Shown piece after piece: positions 53,365 to 63,800 of a stretch of DNA of 64,000 nucleotides. Positions within the stretch are counted from its first letter, which is position 1. Each line of letters starts with the position of its first letter. Under the pieces are notes generated by a model. It ran no database searches. It worked only from the letters and a program-made list of their open reading frames with translations, and was not told the DNA's origin. The position numbers were made by a program, and so were the translations under genes. Origin of the DNA: Arenimonas fontis (GTDB taxonomy: Bacteria; Pseudomonadota; Gammaproteobacteria; Xanthomonadales; Xanthomonadaceae); assembly GCF_008386465.1 (NCBI RefSeq), contig NZ_VUOD01000008.1, forward strand, positions 1-64,000. The letters are read 5' to 3'.

Positions 53365-54054
53365 ATGGCCACACCCGCGGGGTTCTGGCGCCGCTACGCC
53401 GCCTACAGCCTGGATGCCGTCGCCATTGCCCTGCTCGCCCTGCCCCTGGCCTGGCCCCGGCTGAAGGCGGCGAAGCTTGCCTACGACGCCGGCCTGACCG
53501 CCCTGCAGATGCGCCTGTGGGAGCTGCTGGACGCCGCCTTCCGCGCCGGCCTAGATCCCGGCACGCAGTTGCTGGACTGGTCCCGTGACCCGGTGCTGCG
53601 CGCCGGCCTGCTCGACCTGGCAGGCGTGCTGGCCGGCGCCGCGCTGGCGACGGCCGCCTGCCTGATGGCGGTGGCGGCGCTGTGGTTCGTCGCCGGCGAG
53701 GCCTCGCCCTGGCAAGCCAGCCCGGGCAAGCGCGCGCTCGGCCTGAAGGTCACCACCCTGGCGGGCGAACGCCCCGGCCTGTTGCGGGTGATCGGCCGCT
53801 TCCTTGCCGGCCTGCCCTCCTGGCTGCTGCTCAACCTCGGCCATGCCCTGGCGGGCTGGCGCAAAGACAAGCGCGCCCTGCACGACCTGATCGCCGGCAC
53901 CCGGGTGATGCTTGCCGACGGCGCGCCAGTGCGCATGCCGCGCTGGGCGCGGGTCTGGCTGGGCGCGCAGGCGGTGCTGTTTTTCGCCGGGGTCGGCTGG
54001 GTGCTGCTGAATTACCTGCGGCTGGCCTGGGAGGTACTGCGCGACGCGCTTTAG
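53365..54054 (+). CDS. RDD-family membrane protein
   Basis: 229 residues with three to four hydrophobic segments. The N-terminal RYAAYSLDAVAIALL segment and the conserved SPGKRALGLKV loop are those of RDD proteins. The family is of unknown role, possibly ion transport in some members. Starts 4 bases after tatC, so it belongs to the tat operon by position. Confidence 0.86.
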   Translation: MATPAGFWRRYAAYSLDAVAIALLALPLAWPRLKAAKLAYDAGLTALQMRLWELLDAAFRAGLDPGTQLLDWSRDPVLRAGLLDLAGVLAGAALATAACLMAVAALWFVAGEASPWQASPGKRALGLKVTTLAGERPGLLRVIGRFLAGLPSWLLLNLGHALAGWRKDKRALHDLIAGTRVMLADGAPVRMPRWARVWLGAQAVLFFAGVGWVLLNYLRLAWEVLRDAL

Positions 54055-54145
54055 CAGGCTCCGGAAAACGGCCTGCCGGCGCCGCCGGAACAGCAGCGCC
54101 AGCGGAGCCCGCGCACGGGCGACCGGCTCGTCGGGAGCGGAATCC

Positions 54146-54163
54146 GGCCGGGTTTCCCCGGCC
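54146..54163. terminator. hairpin between convergent RDD and BPSS1780-type genes
   Basis: GGCCGGG (54146-54152) pairs with CCCGGCC (54157-54163), loop TTTC. It is GC-rich without a T-run; it may be a convergent terminator or a weak one. Confidence 0.4.
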
Positions 54164-54168
54164 CCCGC

Positions 54169-55116
54169 TCACACTTCCAGCTGCGCCGGCGCCGCCGGCG
54201 GAGCCCTGCCCGGGGCACCGAACTGGTCGCGCCAGGCGTAATAGCCGATGCCGTGGTAGATCACGAACAGCACCACCATCAGCGCGAAGGCCAGCACCAG
54301 CATCAACGGCACGCCCAGCACCGGCACCAGGCCGGCCAGCAGGGCCAGGATCATCAGGCCGATGGCCAGCACGATCGCCAGCACCAGGGCCGCCGCCAGG
54401 CCCAGGGCCAGTGCCGTCAACACCGCGCCGGGATTGCGCGCCATCATCCGGAAGCCGTCGGCGATCGCCCCCAGGGTGCCGCGCCCGGACAGCTGCACCA
54501 GCGGCACGGTGATCAGCTGCAGTACCGTCTGCACGGCGTTGATCGCCATGCCGACCAGGAACAGCAGCGCCGGCGAACGCACCTCCGGCGGCACCGGCTG
54601 GCCGCCACGGGTCATCTCCTCGAGCATGGCCACGTACTGGGCGAAGTACTCCGGGCCGCCGAACACGTGATAGTTGGCCAGGGTCAGGGCCAGGCCGGCC
54701 AGCGGCAGGATGGCCAGGCCGGCCAGCGAGCCGAACCGGCCGCCGACGAAGCCGGCGAAGATGTCGCCGGCGCCGACCGGGCGACCGGCCTCGGCCTGGT
54801 GCAGCACCTGCTGCATGCCGCCGCCAAACACCGGCATCAGCAGCGAAAACAGCAGGATGATCGGCAGCGCCACCAGCATGCTGCGGCCGATGTCCGGCTT
54901 CTCGCCGGGCGACAGGCCGGCCGCCACCAGCACGGCCAGCAGCAGGGCGGCAACCATGGCGGCCGCGCCCATCGCCAACACGCCCAGGGCGGCGGCGGCG
55001 AACAGGCCGCGGGCCTGGCGCCCGCCCACGTCCACCGCCCGCGTGAACCAGGACAGCGCGCTGCCCGCCTCGATCTTGCGGATCCCGTCCATCCCGCCTT
55101 CCGTTTCGCTGCTCAT
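54169..55116 (-). CDS. BPSS1780-family membrane protein
   Basis: 315 residues with about six hydrophobic segments. The pattern of a central [31 protein letters not shown] loop followed by paired helices is that of the BPSS1780/DUF7847-like group of proteobacterial membrane proteins. Its function is unknown. ATG at 55116 overlaps the stop of the upstream amidotransferase gene by 4 bases. Confidence 0.75.
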   Translation of the reverse strand: MSSETEGGMDGIRKIEAGSALSWFTRAVDVGGRQARGLFAAAALGVLAMGAAAMVAALLLAVLVAAGLSPGEKPDIGRSMLVALPIILLFSLLMPVFGGGMQQVLHQAEAGRPVGAGDIFAGFVGGRFGSLAGLAILPLAGLALTLANYHVFGGPEYFAQYVAMLEEMTRGGQPVPPEVRSPALLFLVGMAINAVQTVLQLITVPLVQLSGRGTLGAIADGFRMMARNPGAVLTALALGLAAALVLAIVLAIGLMILALLAGLVPVLGVPLMLVLAFALMVVLFVIYHGIGYYAWRDQFGAPGRAPPAAPAQLEV

Positions 55117-55856
55117 GCCTTTTTCCTGTCTCCCTGGCCATGCAGGCGACGCTGCGCCACCTGGACGAAGCGCCGCAGGACGCGGCGCGAATGCGGTGCC
55201 GGCCGCACCTGGGCCAGCAAGCGGCGGTGGCAACTGCCTTCCTGCGCCAGCGCCTCGGCACGGCCGCGGATGTAGCCGCGCATCATGCCGGTGCTGAACT
55301 CCGGGTGGAACTGCAGGCCCCAGGCCGCCTCGCCCCAGCGGAAGGCCTGGCAGCCGTCGCGGTCGGATTCGGCCAGCACGGTCGCGCCCGGCGGCGGCGA
55401 CAGTACCGTCTGCAGGTGGGTAGCCTGGGCCGGGATGGCCGCCGGCAGGCCGGCGAACAGCGGGTCGTGCGCCGCGTCCGGCCTCAGCCGCACTTCCACC
55501 GTGCCCATTTCGCGGCCGCGCGGGTTGTAGTCCACCCGGCCGCCCAGGGCATGGGCGATCAGCTGATGGCCGTAGCAGATGCCCAGCATCGGCAGGCCGG
55601 CCTCGGCGCCGACGCGCAGCCAGTCGGCGCTGCGTTCGCTCCAGTCCAGACGCTCGGTGACCATGGCGCCGGAGCCGGTGACCAGTACACCGGCCCAGTC
55701 GTGATGGCCGGGCAGGGCTTCGCCGTCGAGCACGTGCACATGCCGCACCTGGCGGGCATGCAGGCCGGCGGCGACGCGGATCCAGTGGCCGAAGCCGCCG
55801 TGGCGGCGCAGCGATTCGATCGGCCGGCCGGTCTCGAGGATGAGAAAGGGTTTCAT
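55113..55856 (-). CDS. class I glutamine amidotransferase-like protein
   Basis: 247 residues of the GATase1 fold. Nucleophile C94 lies in [10 protein letters not shown], and the His/Glu of the triad are H184 and E186 in LQFHPEFS. The domain stands alone without a synthase partner, as in GuaA-like or gamma-glutamyl hydrolase relatives. It might hydrolyse gamma-glutamyl compounds or serve an unlinked partner. ATG at 55856 is divergent from glyQ. Confidence 0.86.
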   Translation of the reverse strand: MKPFLILETGRPIESLRRHGGFGHWIRVAAGLHARQVRHVHVLDGEALPGHHDWAGVLVTGSGAMVTERLDWSERSADWLRVGAEAGLPMLGICYGHQLIAHALGGRVDYNPRGREMGTVEVRLRPDAAHDPLFAGLPAAIPAQATHLQTVLSPPPGATVLAESDRDGCQAFRWGEAAWGLQFHPEFSTGMMRGYIRGRAEALAQEGSCHRRLLAQVRPAPHSRRVLRRFVQVAQRRLHGQGDRKKA

Positions 55857-55898
55857 GGCGCTGTCGGGTCCGGGCCCGGGGCTGTCGCGGGCGGCGGC

Positions 55899-55904
55899 TA
55901 TACT
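55899..55904 (+). promoter_or_regulatory. -10 element of glyQS (TATACT)
   Basis: CTATACT 36 bases before the glyQ ATG, in the recurring CTAnnnT context. Confidence 0.5.
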
Positions 55905-55934
55905 AGCGCCCTTTGCACCGGGTACCGCCTGCCG

Positions 55935-56849
55935 ATGAGCGCACCGACCTTCCAGGAACTGATCCTCCGGCTCAACCAGTACTGGGCCGGCCAGGGCTGC
56001 GTGCTGATCCAGCCGCTGGACATGGAGGTCGGCGCCGGCACCTTCCATCCGGCCACCTTCCTGCGCGCGCTCGGGCCCGAACCCTGGAACGCCGCCTACG
56101 TGCAGCCCTGCCGCCGGCCGACCGACGGCCGCTACGGCGAGAACCCCAACCGCCTGCAGCGCTACTACCAGTACCAGGTGGTGATGAAACCCAGCCCCGA
56201 CGACATCGTCGAGCGCTATTTCGGCTCGCTGCGTGCCCTCGGCATCGATCCCGAAGTGCACGACCTGCGCCTGGTCGAGGACAACTGGGAATCGCCGACC
56301 CTCGGCGCCTGGGGCCTGGGCTGGGAGGTCTGGCTCAACGGCATGGAGATCACCCAGTTCACCTATTTCCAGCAGGCGGGCGGCCTGGAGTGCCGGCCGG
56401 TGACCGGCGAGATCACCTACGGCCTCGAGCGCCTGTGCATGTACCTGCAGAACGTGGACGACGTCTTCGACCTGGTCTGGACCCTCGGTCCGGACGGACG
56501 GCCGGTGACCTACCGCGAGGTTTACCACCAGAACGAAGTCGAACAGAGCGCCTACAACTTCGAGCACGCCGACGTCGCCGAACTGTTGCACCGCTTCGAC
56601 GCCTGCGAGAAGGAAGCCCTGAAGCTGGTCGAGTTGGGTCTGCCGCTGCCGGCCTACGACCAGGTCTGCAAGGCCAGCCACAGCTTCAATCTGCTGGACG
56701 CCCGCCGCGCCATCGGCGTCACCGAGCGTCAGCGCTATATCCTGCGCGTGCGCAACCTGGCGCGCGCGGTCGCCGGGGCCTACCACGCCCAGCGCGAGAA
56801 GCTGGGCTTCCCGGGCCTGAAGCCTGCCGAGGAGGACGCCCATGGCTGA
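55935..56849 (+). CDS. glyQ: glycyl-tRNA synthetase alpha subunit
   Basis: 304-residue catalytic-core subunit of the bacterial alpha2beta2 enzyme. Class II motifs are visible: [29 protein letters not shown] near 22-50, [15 protein letters not shown] near 61-75 and [19 protein letters not shown] near 148-166. Its stop lies inside the start of glyS (8-base overlap). Confidence 0.97.
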   Translation: MSAPTFQELILRLNQYWAGQGCVLIQPLDMEVGAGTFHPATFLRALGPEPWNAAYVQPCRRPTDGRYGENPNRLQRYYQYQVVMKPSPDDIVERYFGSLRALGIDPEVHDLRLVEDNWESPTLGAWGLGWEVWLNGMEITQFTYFQQAGGLECRPVTGEITYGLERLCMYLQNVDDVFDLVWTLGPDGRPVTYREVYHQNEVEQSAYNFEHADVAELLHRFDACEKEALKLVELGLPLPAYDQVCKASHSFNLLDARRAIGVTERQRYILRVRNLARAVAGAYHAQREKLGFPGLKPAEEDAHG

Positions 56850-59031
56850 CATGCTGCCCCTGCTGGTCGAACTCGGCACCGAAGAACTGCCGCCCAAGGC
56901 GCTGCCGGAACTGGCCGAGGCCTTTCACGCCGGCATCCTCCAGGCCTTGGCCGCCCGCCGCATCGAAGTGGCGGAATCGCATGGCGGCGAGCGCGGCCGC
57001 GCCCTGTACAGCCCACGCCGGCTGGCGTCATGGCTGCCGGGCGTGGCGGTGCAGCAGCCGCAGCAGTTCAACGAAGTGATGGGCCCCTACCTCAACGTCG
57101 CCCTGGACGCGAACGGTCAGCCGACCCAGGCCCTGCTCGGTTTCGCCCAGAAGCAGGGCGTGGACTGGAGCAAGCTCGAACGGATCACCGACGCCAAGGG
57201 CATGCGCTTCGCCTACCGCAGCAGCAGGCCTGGCGCGCGCACCCTCGACCTGCTGGCCGAGGTCGTAGCCGAGGCCGTGCGCGGCCTGCCGATTCCCAGA
57301 CCGATGCGCTGGGGCGAACGCGATACAGCCTTCGTGCGGCCGGCGCACTGGCTGGTGATCCTGCTCGGCCGCGAGGTCGCGCCCGGCGAAGTGCTCGGCC
57401 TGCGCGCCGACCGCATGAGTCGCGGCCACCGCTTCCACCACGACAAGGGCGTGTGGCTGAACGAGGCCGGCGAATACCTGCAGGCCCTGCGTGAAGCGCG
57501 CGTGCTGGCCGACCCGCGCGAGCGCCGCGAGCGCATCCGCGCCGAGATCGCCGCCGCCGCCCGCCAGGCCGGCGGCAACCCCCGCGTGCGCGACGAGCTG
57601 CTGGAGGAAGTGAACTGCCTGGTCGAGTGGCCGAAGGCGGTGCTGTGCAGCTTCGATCCGGAATTCCTGCGCGTGCCGCAGGAAGCGCTGGTGTCCACTA
57701 TGGAAGGCAACCAGAAGTTCTTCCCGGTGCTGAATGCGGCCGGCAAGCTGTCCGAGAAGTTCATCGGCATCGCCAACATCGACAGCAAGGACCCGGACGA
57801 GGTCCGCAAGGGCTACGAGCGGGTGATCCGTCCGCGCTTCGCCGATGCCCGCTTCTTCTTCGACGAGGACCTCAGGCAGGGCCTGGCGGCCATGGCCGAG
57901 GGCCTGAAGACGGTGACCTACCAGGCCAAGCTGGGCAGCGTCGCCGACAAGTGCGCGCGGGTGGCCGAACTGGCCGAGGTGGTGGCGCTGATGACCGGCG
58001 CCGATGCCGCCCTGGCCCGGCGCGCCGCCGAACTGGGCAAGGCCGACCTGCAGTCGCGCCTGGTCGGCGAGTTCCCGGAACTGCAGGGCATCGCCGGCCG
58101 CCACTACGCCCTGGCGGCCAAGGAGCCGGAAGCCGTGGCCCTGGCCATCGACGAGGCCTACATGCCGCGTTTCGCCGGCGACGCCATCGCCCCGTCGGCG
58201 CTGGGCAAGGTGCTGGCGGTGGCCGAGCGCCTGGATACCCTGGCCGGCGGTTTCGCCGCCGGGCTGAAACCGACCGGCAACAAGGATCCTTTCGCCCTGC
58301 GCCGCAATGCCCTGGGCCTGGCCCGCACGATCATCGAGGGCCGGATGGACATTGATTTGCGCGCCCTCATTGACAAGGCCGTCGATCAAGTCGGCTTTGC
58401 CCTGGTTGACCAGAGGAGAGCAGAACAGGCCAAAGCCGCGGAGCATGCCATGGCAGCGGGTGTCGCCGTAGAGAATCCGCGCATGGTGGTGGGAGATCCC
58501 GTGAGTTCAGGCATGGCCACCGAACTCTATGAGTTCATTCTCGAGCGCCTGCGCGCCTACTACGTCGAGCAGGGCGTGCCGGCGCTGCAGTTCGATGCGG
58601 TGGCGGGCGTGCGACCGGCCTCGCTGCTGGATTTCGACCGCCGCCTCAAGGCCATCGCCGAGTTCGCCCGCCTGCGCGAGGCCGCTTCGCTGGCCGCCGC
58701 CAACAAGCGCATCCGCAACATCCTGAAGAAGGTGGACGGGCAGATCCCGCCGCAGGTCGATCCGCAGCGCCTAGTCGAACCTGCCGAACACTCCCTGCAC
58801 AAGGCCCTGGCCGCCGCCCTGGCCGACACCGAGCCGATGCTGGCCAAGCGCGACTACGTGGGCACGCTCAAGCGCCTGGCGCAGCTGCAGGGGCCGGTGG
58901 ACAACTTCTTCGAGCGCACCCTGGTGATGGCCGAAGACCCGGCCCTGCGCGACAACCGCCTGGCCCTGCTGCGACAGGTGGCCGACCGTTTCGCCGCGGT
59001 GGCGGCGGTGGAGCAGTTGTCGGCCGGCTGA
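56842..59031 (+). CDS. glyS: glycyl-tRNA synthetase beta subunit
   Basis: 729 residues, longer than the about 690 of E. coli Gly[12 protein letters not shown] opens the protein; the HD-like domain and C-terminal anticodon-binding DALR region ([10 protein letters not shown], residues about 572-700) are present. Between about residues 502 and 565 (bases 58345-58535) codon use changes sharply, with ATT, AGG, AGA, GCA, GTA and AAA. This patch also carries extra residues relative to E. coli; the reading frame stays open. It could be an inserted or converted segment. Confidence 0.95.
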   Translation: MADMLPLLVELGTEELPPKALPELAEAFHAGILQALAARRIEVAESHGGERGRALYSPRRLASWLPGVAVQQPQQFNEVMGPYLNVALDANGQPTQALLGFAQKQGVDWSKLERITDAKGMRFAYRSSRPGARTLDLLAEVVAEAVRGLPIPRPMRWGERDTAFVRPAHWLVILLGREVAPGEVLGLRADRMSRGHRFHHDKGVWLNEAGEYLQALREARVLADPRERRERIRAEIAAAARQAGGNPRVRDELLEEVNCLVEWPKAVLCSFDPEFLRVPQEALVSTMEGNQKFFPVLNAAGKLSEKFIGIANIDSKDPDEVRKGYERVIRPRFADARFFFDEDLRQGLAAMAEGLKTVTYQAKLGSVADKCARVAELAEVVALMTGADAALARRAAELGKADLQSRLVGEFPELQGIAGRHYALAAKEPEAVALAIDEAYMPRFAGDAIAPSALGKVLAVAERLDTLAGGFAAGLKPTGNKDPFALRRNALGLARTIIEGRMDIDLRALIDKAVDQVGFALVDQRRAEQAKAAEHAMAAGVAVENPRMVVGDPVSSGMATELYEFILERLRAYYVEQGVPALQFDAVAGVRPASLLDFDRRLKAIAEFARLREAASLAAANKRIRNILKKVDGQIPPQVDPQRLVEPAEHSLHKALAAALADTEPMLAKRDYVGTLKRLAQLQGPVDNFFERTLVMAEDPALRDNRLALLRQVADRFAAVAAVEQLSAG

Positions 59032-59078
59032 GCCGCATTGACGCGGCGGTGGCGCCCGGCGGGTATCCTTGGCCGGGC

Positions 59079-60860
59079 ATGCGCCCCCCTCGCCTGCCAG
59101 CCGTCCGACCGACTGCCCTGCTGCTGTGGCTGCTGGCGGCGCCGGCGGCCGCGCTGGAACTGCGCCAGATCGAGATCCAGGGTCTGGAGGACCCGGCCTT
59201 GCGCGACAACGTCGCCGCCTCGCTGTCGCTGCGGCGCCTGGACGCCGAACGGCGCGCGCGGCTCAGCGAGGGCCGCCTGGCCTACCTGCTGCGGCGCACG
59301 CCGCGGGAAGCGCGCCAGGCGCTGGAGCCCTTCGGCTACTACGCCGCCGAGGTCGAGCTCGAGCAACGCCGCGAAGGCGGGCAGGTGGACGTGATCGTCC
59401 GCATCCGTCCCGGCGAACCGGTCCGGGTCGGCGAGCGCCGGCTGGAGATGACGGGAGAAGGCCACGGCGACGAGGTACTGCAGCGTCGCCTGCAACGATT
59501 CCGTCCGCGCGAGGCGCAGGTGTTCGACCATGCCGTCTATGAGCGCTCCAAGGCTGACATGGACCGCGTGCTGGCCGAGCGCGGCTACTTCGACGCCCGC
59601 CTGGAGCGGGCCCGGGTCAGCGTGAACCGCGCCCGCCTGCGCGCCGACCTGGATCTGGCCTGGGACAGCGGCGCACGTTACGCCCTGGGCGAGGCGCGCT
59701 TCGGCGAACATCCGTTCCGGCCCGGCCTGCTGGAAAAGCTGGTGCCCTGGCAAGCCGGGCAACCCTACGACCAGGCCGAGCTGCTGGCGCTGCGCGGCTC
59801 ACTGGTGGAACTGGACTACTTCGCCGCGATCGACCTGCAGCCGCGGCCCGAGGAGGCCGAGGACGGCCGGGTACCGGTTCAGGTGGATCTGGCGCCGGCC
59901 AAGCGCTCGGTCTACGACTTCGGCTTGCGCTACGGCAGCGACACCGGCCTCGGCCTGAGCGCCGGCCTGGAGCGGCGCTGGGTCAACGACCGCGGCCACA
60001 AGCTGCGCTCGCGCCTACACCTGGCGCAGCGCCGCAACGACCTGAGCGTGCAATACCGCATTCCCGCCTTCGCCTGGCTGGACGGCTGGTACAGCGTCGG
60101 CGCCAGCGCCCGTCAGGAGAAGCTGGAGTTCGTCAACAGCGACCTGATCGAACTGGTCGCCAGCCGCAGCGGCCGCCTGGGCGACTGGAACCTGCTGGCG
60201 GCGCTGAACGTCCGTCGCGAGCGTTTCGAGGATCCGCTCACCGGCGACCAGCTGTCCTACTCCACCCTGGTCTACCCCTCGCTCTGGGGCCAGTGGGGCG
60301 AAAGCGACGATCCGCTGTACCCGCGCCGCGCCCACGGTCTGACGCTGGAACTGCGCGGCGGCCATTCCAGTCTCGGCTCCGACGTGGATTTCCTGCAGGC
60401 GCGGGCCGAGGCGCGCTGGATCCGTGGCATCGGCCGGCGCGACCGTCTGCTGCTGCGGGCCGAGGCCGGCGCCACCTGGACCGACCAGTTCCCGCAGTTT
60501 CCGCCCTCGCTGCGCTTCTACGCCGGCGGCGACCGCAGCGTACGCGGTTACGGCTACAAGGAGATCGGCCCCTTCCTGAGCGACGACGACGGCAACCGCT
60601 TCGTGTTCGGCGGCAAACACCTGCTGGTGGCCAGCGCCGAATACGAGCGCATGTTCACCCGGCAGTGGGGCCTGGCTGCCTTCGTGGATGCCGGCGACGC
60701 CTTCGACGCCGGCAACGCCCTGGACCTGCAGGTCGGCGCCGGCCTGGGCCTGCGCTGGCGTTCGCCGGTCGGGCCGGTGCGGGTGGATCTCGCCCATGGT
60801 TTCGGCGACAAGGCGCAGCAATCGGTGCGTCTGCATCTGGTCATAGGGCCGGACTTGTGA
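59079..60860 (+). CDS. tamA: translocation and assembly module protein TamA
   Basis: 593-residue BamA/TamA-type outer-membrane protein. A signal peptide (about 1-26) precedes POTRA domains (about 27-255) and a C-terminal 16-strand barrel ending ...VIGPDL, the TamA-type C-terminus. Barrel loop motif VRGYGYKEIGP (VRGY/F) is conserved. TamA with TamB helps insert autotransporters and is linked to phospholipid transport to the outer membrane. ATG at 59079. Confidence 0.92.
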   Translation: MRPPRLPAVRPTALLLWLLAAPAAALELRQIEIQGLEDPALRDNVAASLSLRRLDAERRARLSEGRLAYLLRRTPREARQALEPFGYYAAEVELEQRREGGQVDVIVRIRPGEPVRVGERRLEMTGEGHGDEVLQRRLQRFRPREAQVFDHAVYERSKADMDRVLAERGYFDARLERARVSVNRARLRADLDLAWDSGARYALGEARFGEHPFRPGLLEKLVPWQAGQPYDQAELLALRGSLVELDYFAAIDLQPRPEEAEDGRVPVQVDLAPAKRSVYDFGLRYGSDTGLGLSAGLERRWVNDRGHKLRSRLHLAQRRNDLSVQYRIPAFAWLDGWYSVGASARQEKLEFVNSDLIELVASRSGRLGDWNLLAALNVRRERFEDPLTGDQLSYSTLVYPSLWGQWGESDDPLYPRRAHGLTLELRGGHSSLGSDVDFLQARAEARWIRGIGRRDRLLLRAEAGATWTDQFPQFPPSLRFYAGGDRSVRGYGYKEIGPFLSDDDGNRFVFGGKHLLVASAEYERMFTRQWGLAAFVDAGDAFDAGNALDLQVGAGLGLRWRSPVGPVRVDLAHGFGDKAQQSVRLHLVIGPDL

Positions 60861-63800
60861 GCACGCCTCCGCGCCGCCGGCTTCGCCTTCTGTCCAGGAT
60901 CCTGGTGGCGACGCTGCTGCCGGCGGCCCTGCTCCTGGCCTGGCTGCTGCTCACCGGCGGCGGTCGCGACCTCGTGCTGGCGCGACTGGCGGCGGCGCTG
61001 CCGGCCGACGCGCTGTCCTGGCAGCAGGCCGAGGGCCGCCTGGCCGGCCCGCTGATCCTGCACGGCGTCCGCTATCGCCAGGCCGACGGTCTGGAAGTGC
61101 GGGCGACGCGCCTGGAACTGGAGCCGGCGCTGTGGCCGGCCTTGGGCGGCAGGCTGCGGCTGGACCGCCTGGCCGTGCGGGACCTGCGTCTGCGCCTGCC
61201 ACCTGCCGACGACGAACCCTTCCAGCCGCCGCGCTGGCCCGAGTCGCTGCCGCGCATCCCGCTGCCCTTCGTGCTGGCGGTGGGCGAGCTGTCGGTGGAC
61301 CGCCTCGCCATCGAAGACGATGCCGCCGAGGGCGAGGACGACGCGCGTTTCGAGGCCAGCGACATCGAGGCCCGCGAGGTCGTCCTGCGCGACGACGGCC
61401 TGTCGCTGGCCAGCCTGCGCGCCTTCCTGCCGCAGGCCGAACTGGAACTGGCCGGCGACTACCTGCCCGCCCGGCATTTCCGCACCGACCTGCGCGGCCG
61501 CCTGCGCTCGCCGACGGCCGAGGATGGCGCCGGCCCCGATCTGCAACTGATCGCCAAGGGCGATCTCGACGCCCTGCAACTCGACCTCACCGGCACGACC
61601 CCGGAGCGCCTGCAGGCGCATCTCGACCTGCGCGAAGGCGGCGGCACCCCGGCCTGGACACTGTCGCTGCACAGCGATGGCCTGCCGCCCGCCTGGCTGG
61701 GCGGCGAGCCCGATGCATCCGCCTGGCGCGGCCGGCTGCAGGCCGAGGGCCTGGGCGGCGAAGCCCGCGTGGAAGGCGCGCTCGCCAACGATGAACTGCG
61801 CGTCGTGATCGCGCCCTCGCAGCTGGCCCTGGTGGACGACCGCCTGATGCTGCGGCCGCTGAACCTGGAACTGCCACAGGGCGCGTTGCGCCTCACCGGC
61901 CAAGTGCAGTACGGCGATGACACGCCGGCCTTCGACCTGCAACTGGCCAGCGACGCGCTGACGCTGGCGCCGCAGTCGGCCGACGAAGGCGGCGTGCCGG
62001 TGCTGGCCAGTGGCCAGGTACGTGTGCAGGGCGTGCCGCAGGCCTGGCGACTGCGGGGCGAAGCGAGCTTCGAGCGTGGCAGCGAAAGTGCCCGCCTGCG
62101 CCTCGCCGGCGAAGGCGATGGCGAAGCCCTGCAGCTGCGCGAACTCGCTGCCAGCATGCCGACCGGCGAACTCGCCGGCAGCGGCCGCGTGGCCTGGTCG
62201 CCGCGGCCGGCCTTCGCGGCGGACCTGCGGCTGGATGGTTTCGATCCCGGCTACTTCCTGCCCGACTATCCCGGCGCCCTCACCGGCCAGCTGCAGGCCT
62301 CGGCCAAACAGGACGAGGCCGGCAGCTGGCGCGGCGAGGGCCGGCTGGAACGGCTGGGCGGCCGCCTGCGCGGCCTGGCCGTGGCCGGACAGGCGCAGCT
62401 GGACTGGCGGGACGACCGCGGCCGGCTCGCCGCCGACCTGCGCCTGGGCAGCAGCCATGTGCAGGTCGCCGGCCAGATCGGCGCGCGCTACGACCTGCGC
62501 ATCGAGGCGGAGCCGCTGACCCTGGCCGACGCACTGCCGCCGGGCAGCGGCCGCATCGAAGGCTGGCTGCGCCTGCTCGGTCCGGCCGAGGCGCTCGACA
62601 TCGAGGCCGACCTGGTCGGCCACGACCTGCGCCTGGACGACCAGCAGATCGGCGCCCTGCGCCTGCATGGCCGGCTACCCGCCACCGGCGACGGCGAACT
62701 GGTGCTGGCCGGGGAGGAACTGCGGCTCGGCGGCCTCGGCTTCGAGGCCCTGGCCGTGCGCGCCCTGGGCAGCCGCGCCCGCGCCGAGCTTCAGGGCAAC
62801 CTGGCCTGGCCGCAGGGCCACCTCGAGGTCGGCGGCGAACTGGGCCAGGCGCATGGGCTCTGGCAGGGCCAGCTCGCCACGCTGCGCCTGGTCGCGCAGG
62901 ACAGCCCCGAACTGCAGCTGCAGGCAGCGGCGGCTTTCCGCTTCGGCGCGGACATCACCGAATTCGACCGGGCCTGCCTGGTCTCGACCCGGGTCGAAGG
63001 CCGTCTCTGTGCCGAAGCCGGCGGCGGCGAAGCGCGACTGCAAGCCGAGGCCCTGCCGCTGTCGCTGCTGCAGCCCTGGCTGCCGCAGGACGAGGGCGTG
63101 CCCATGCACCTGGCCGGCAGCGTGGACGGCGAGGCCCTGCTGCGCCAGGGCCGCGACGGGTTCTGGCGCGGCCAGGGTCAACTGCGCTCCGGCGAGGGCG
63201 CACTGCGCCTTGACGAGCAGTCCGATCGCGTCGTGTTCGGCTACAGCGCCCTGTCCCTGGACTGGACGCTGGACGGCGACGCACTGCAGGCAACGCTGTC
63301 GGCTGGCCTCGCCGACGAAGGCAAGGTAACCGCACGCCTGGCCGCCGGCCTGGCCGACACCGCCGCGCTGGACGGCGACCTCGCCCTGGACGTGCGCAAC
63401 CTGACCTGGCTGGAACTCTTCTCCGAAGACCTGGCCAGCCCCCGCGGCCGCCTGCATGGTCGGATGCAGCTGACCGGCACCCGCGGCGAGCCGCAGCTTT
63501 CCGGCCAGGCCCGGCTCGGCGCCTTCGAAGCGGAACTGCCGGCACTCGGCCTGCAGCTGCGCGAAGGCGAGTTCACCCTCGACGGCCAGGCCGACGGCAG
63601 CACCCGCCTGAGCGGCCAGCTTCGTTCCGGCGAAGGCCTGCTGCAGGTAGAGGGCAGCCTGAACCTGCGCGACGACACGGCGCCCCTGCGGGTGGCCCTG
63701 GTCGGCAGCGGCGTGAGCCTGGCCAATACGGCGGAGTTCCAGGCCGTGGCCGACCCCGATCTGCAGTTGCAACTGGCCGGCGGCGTGCTCGAAGTGCGCG

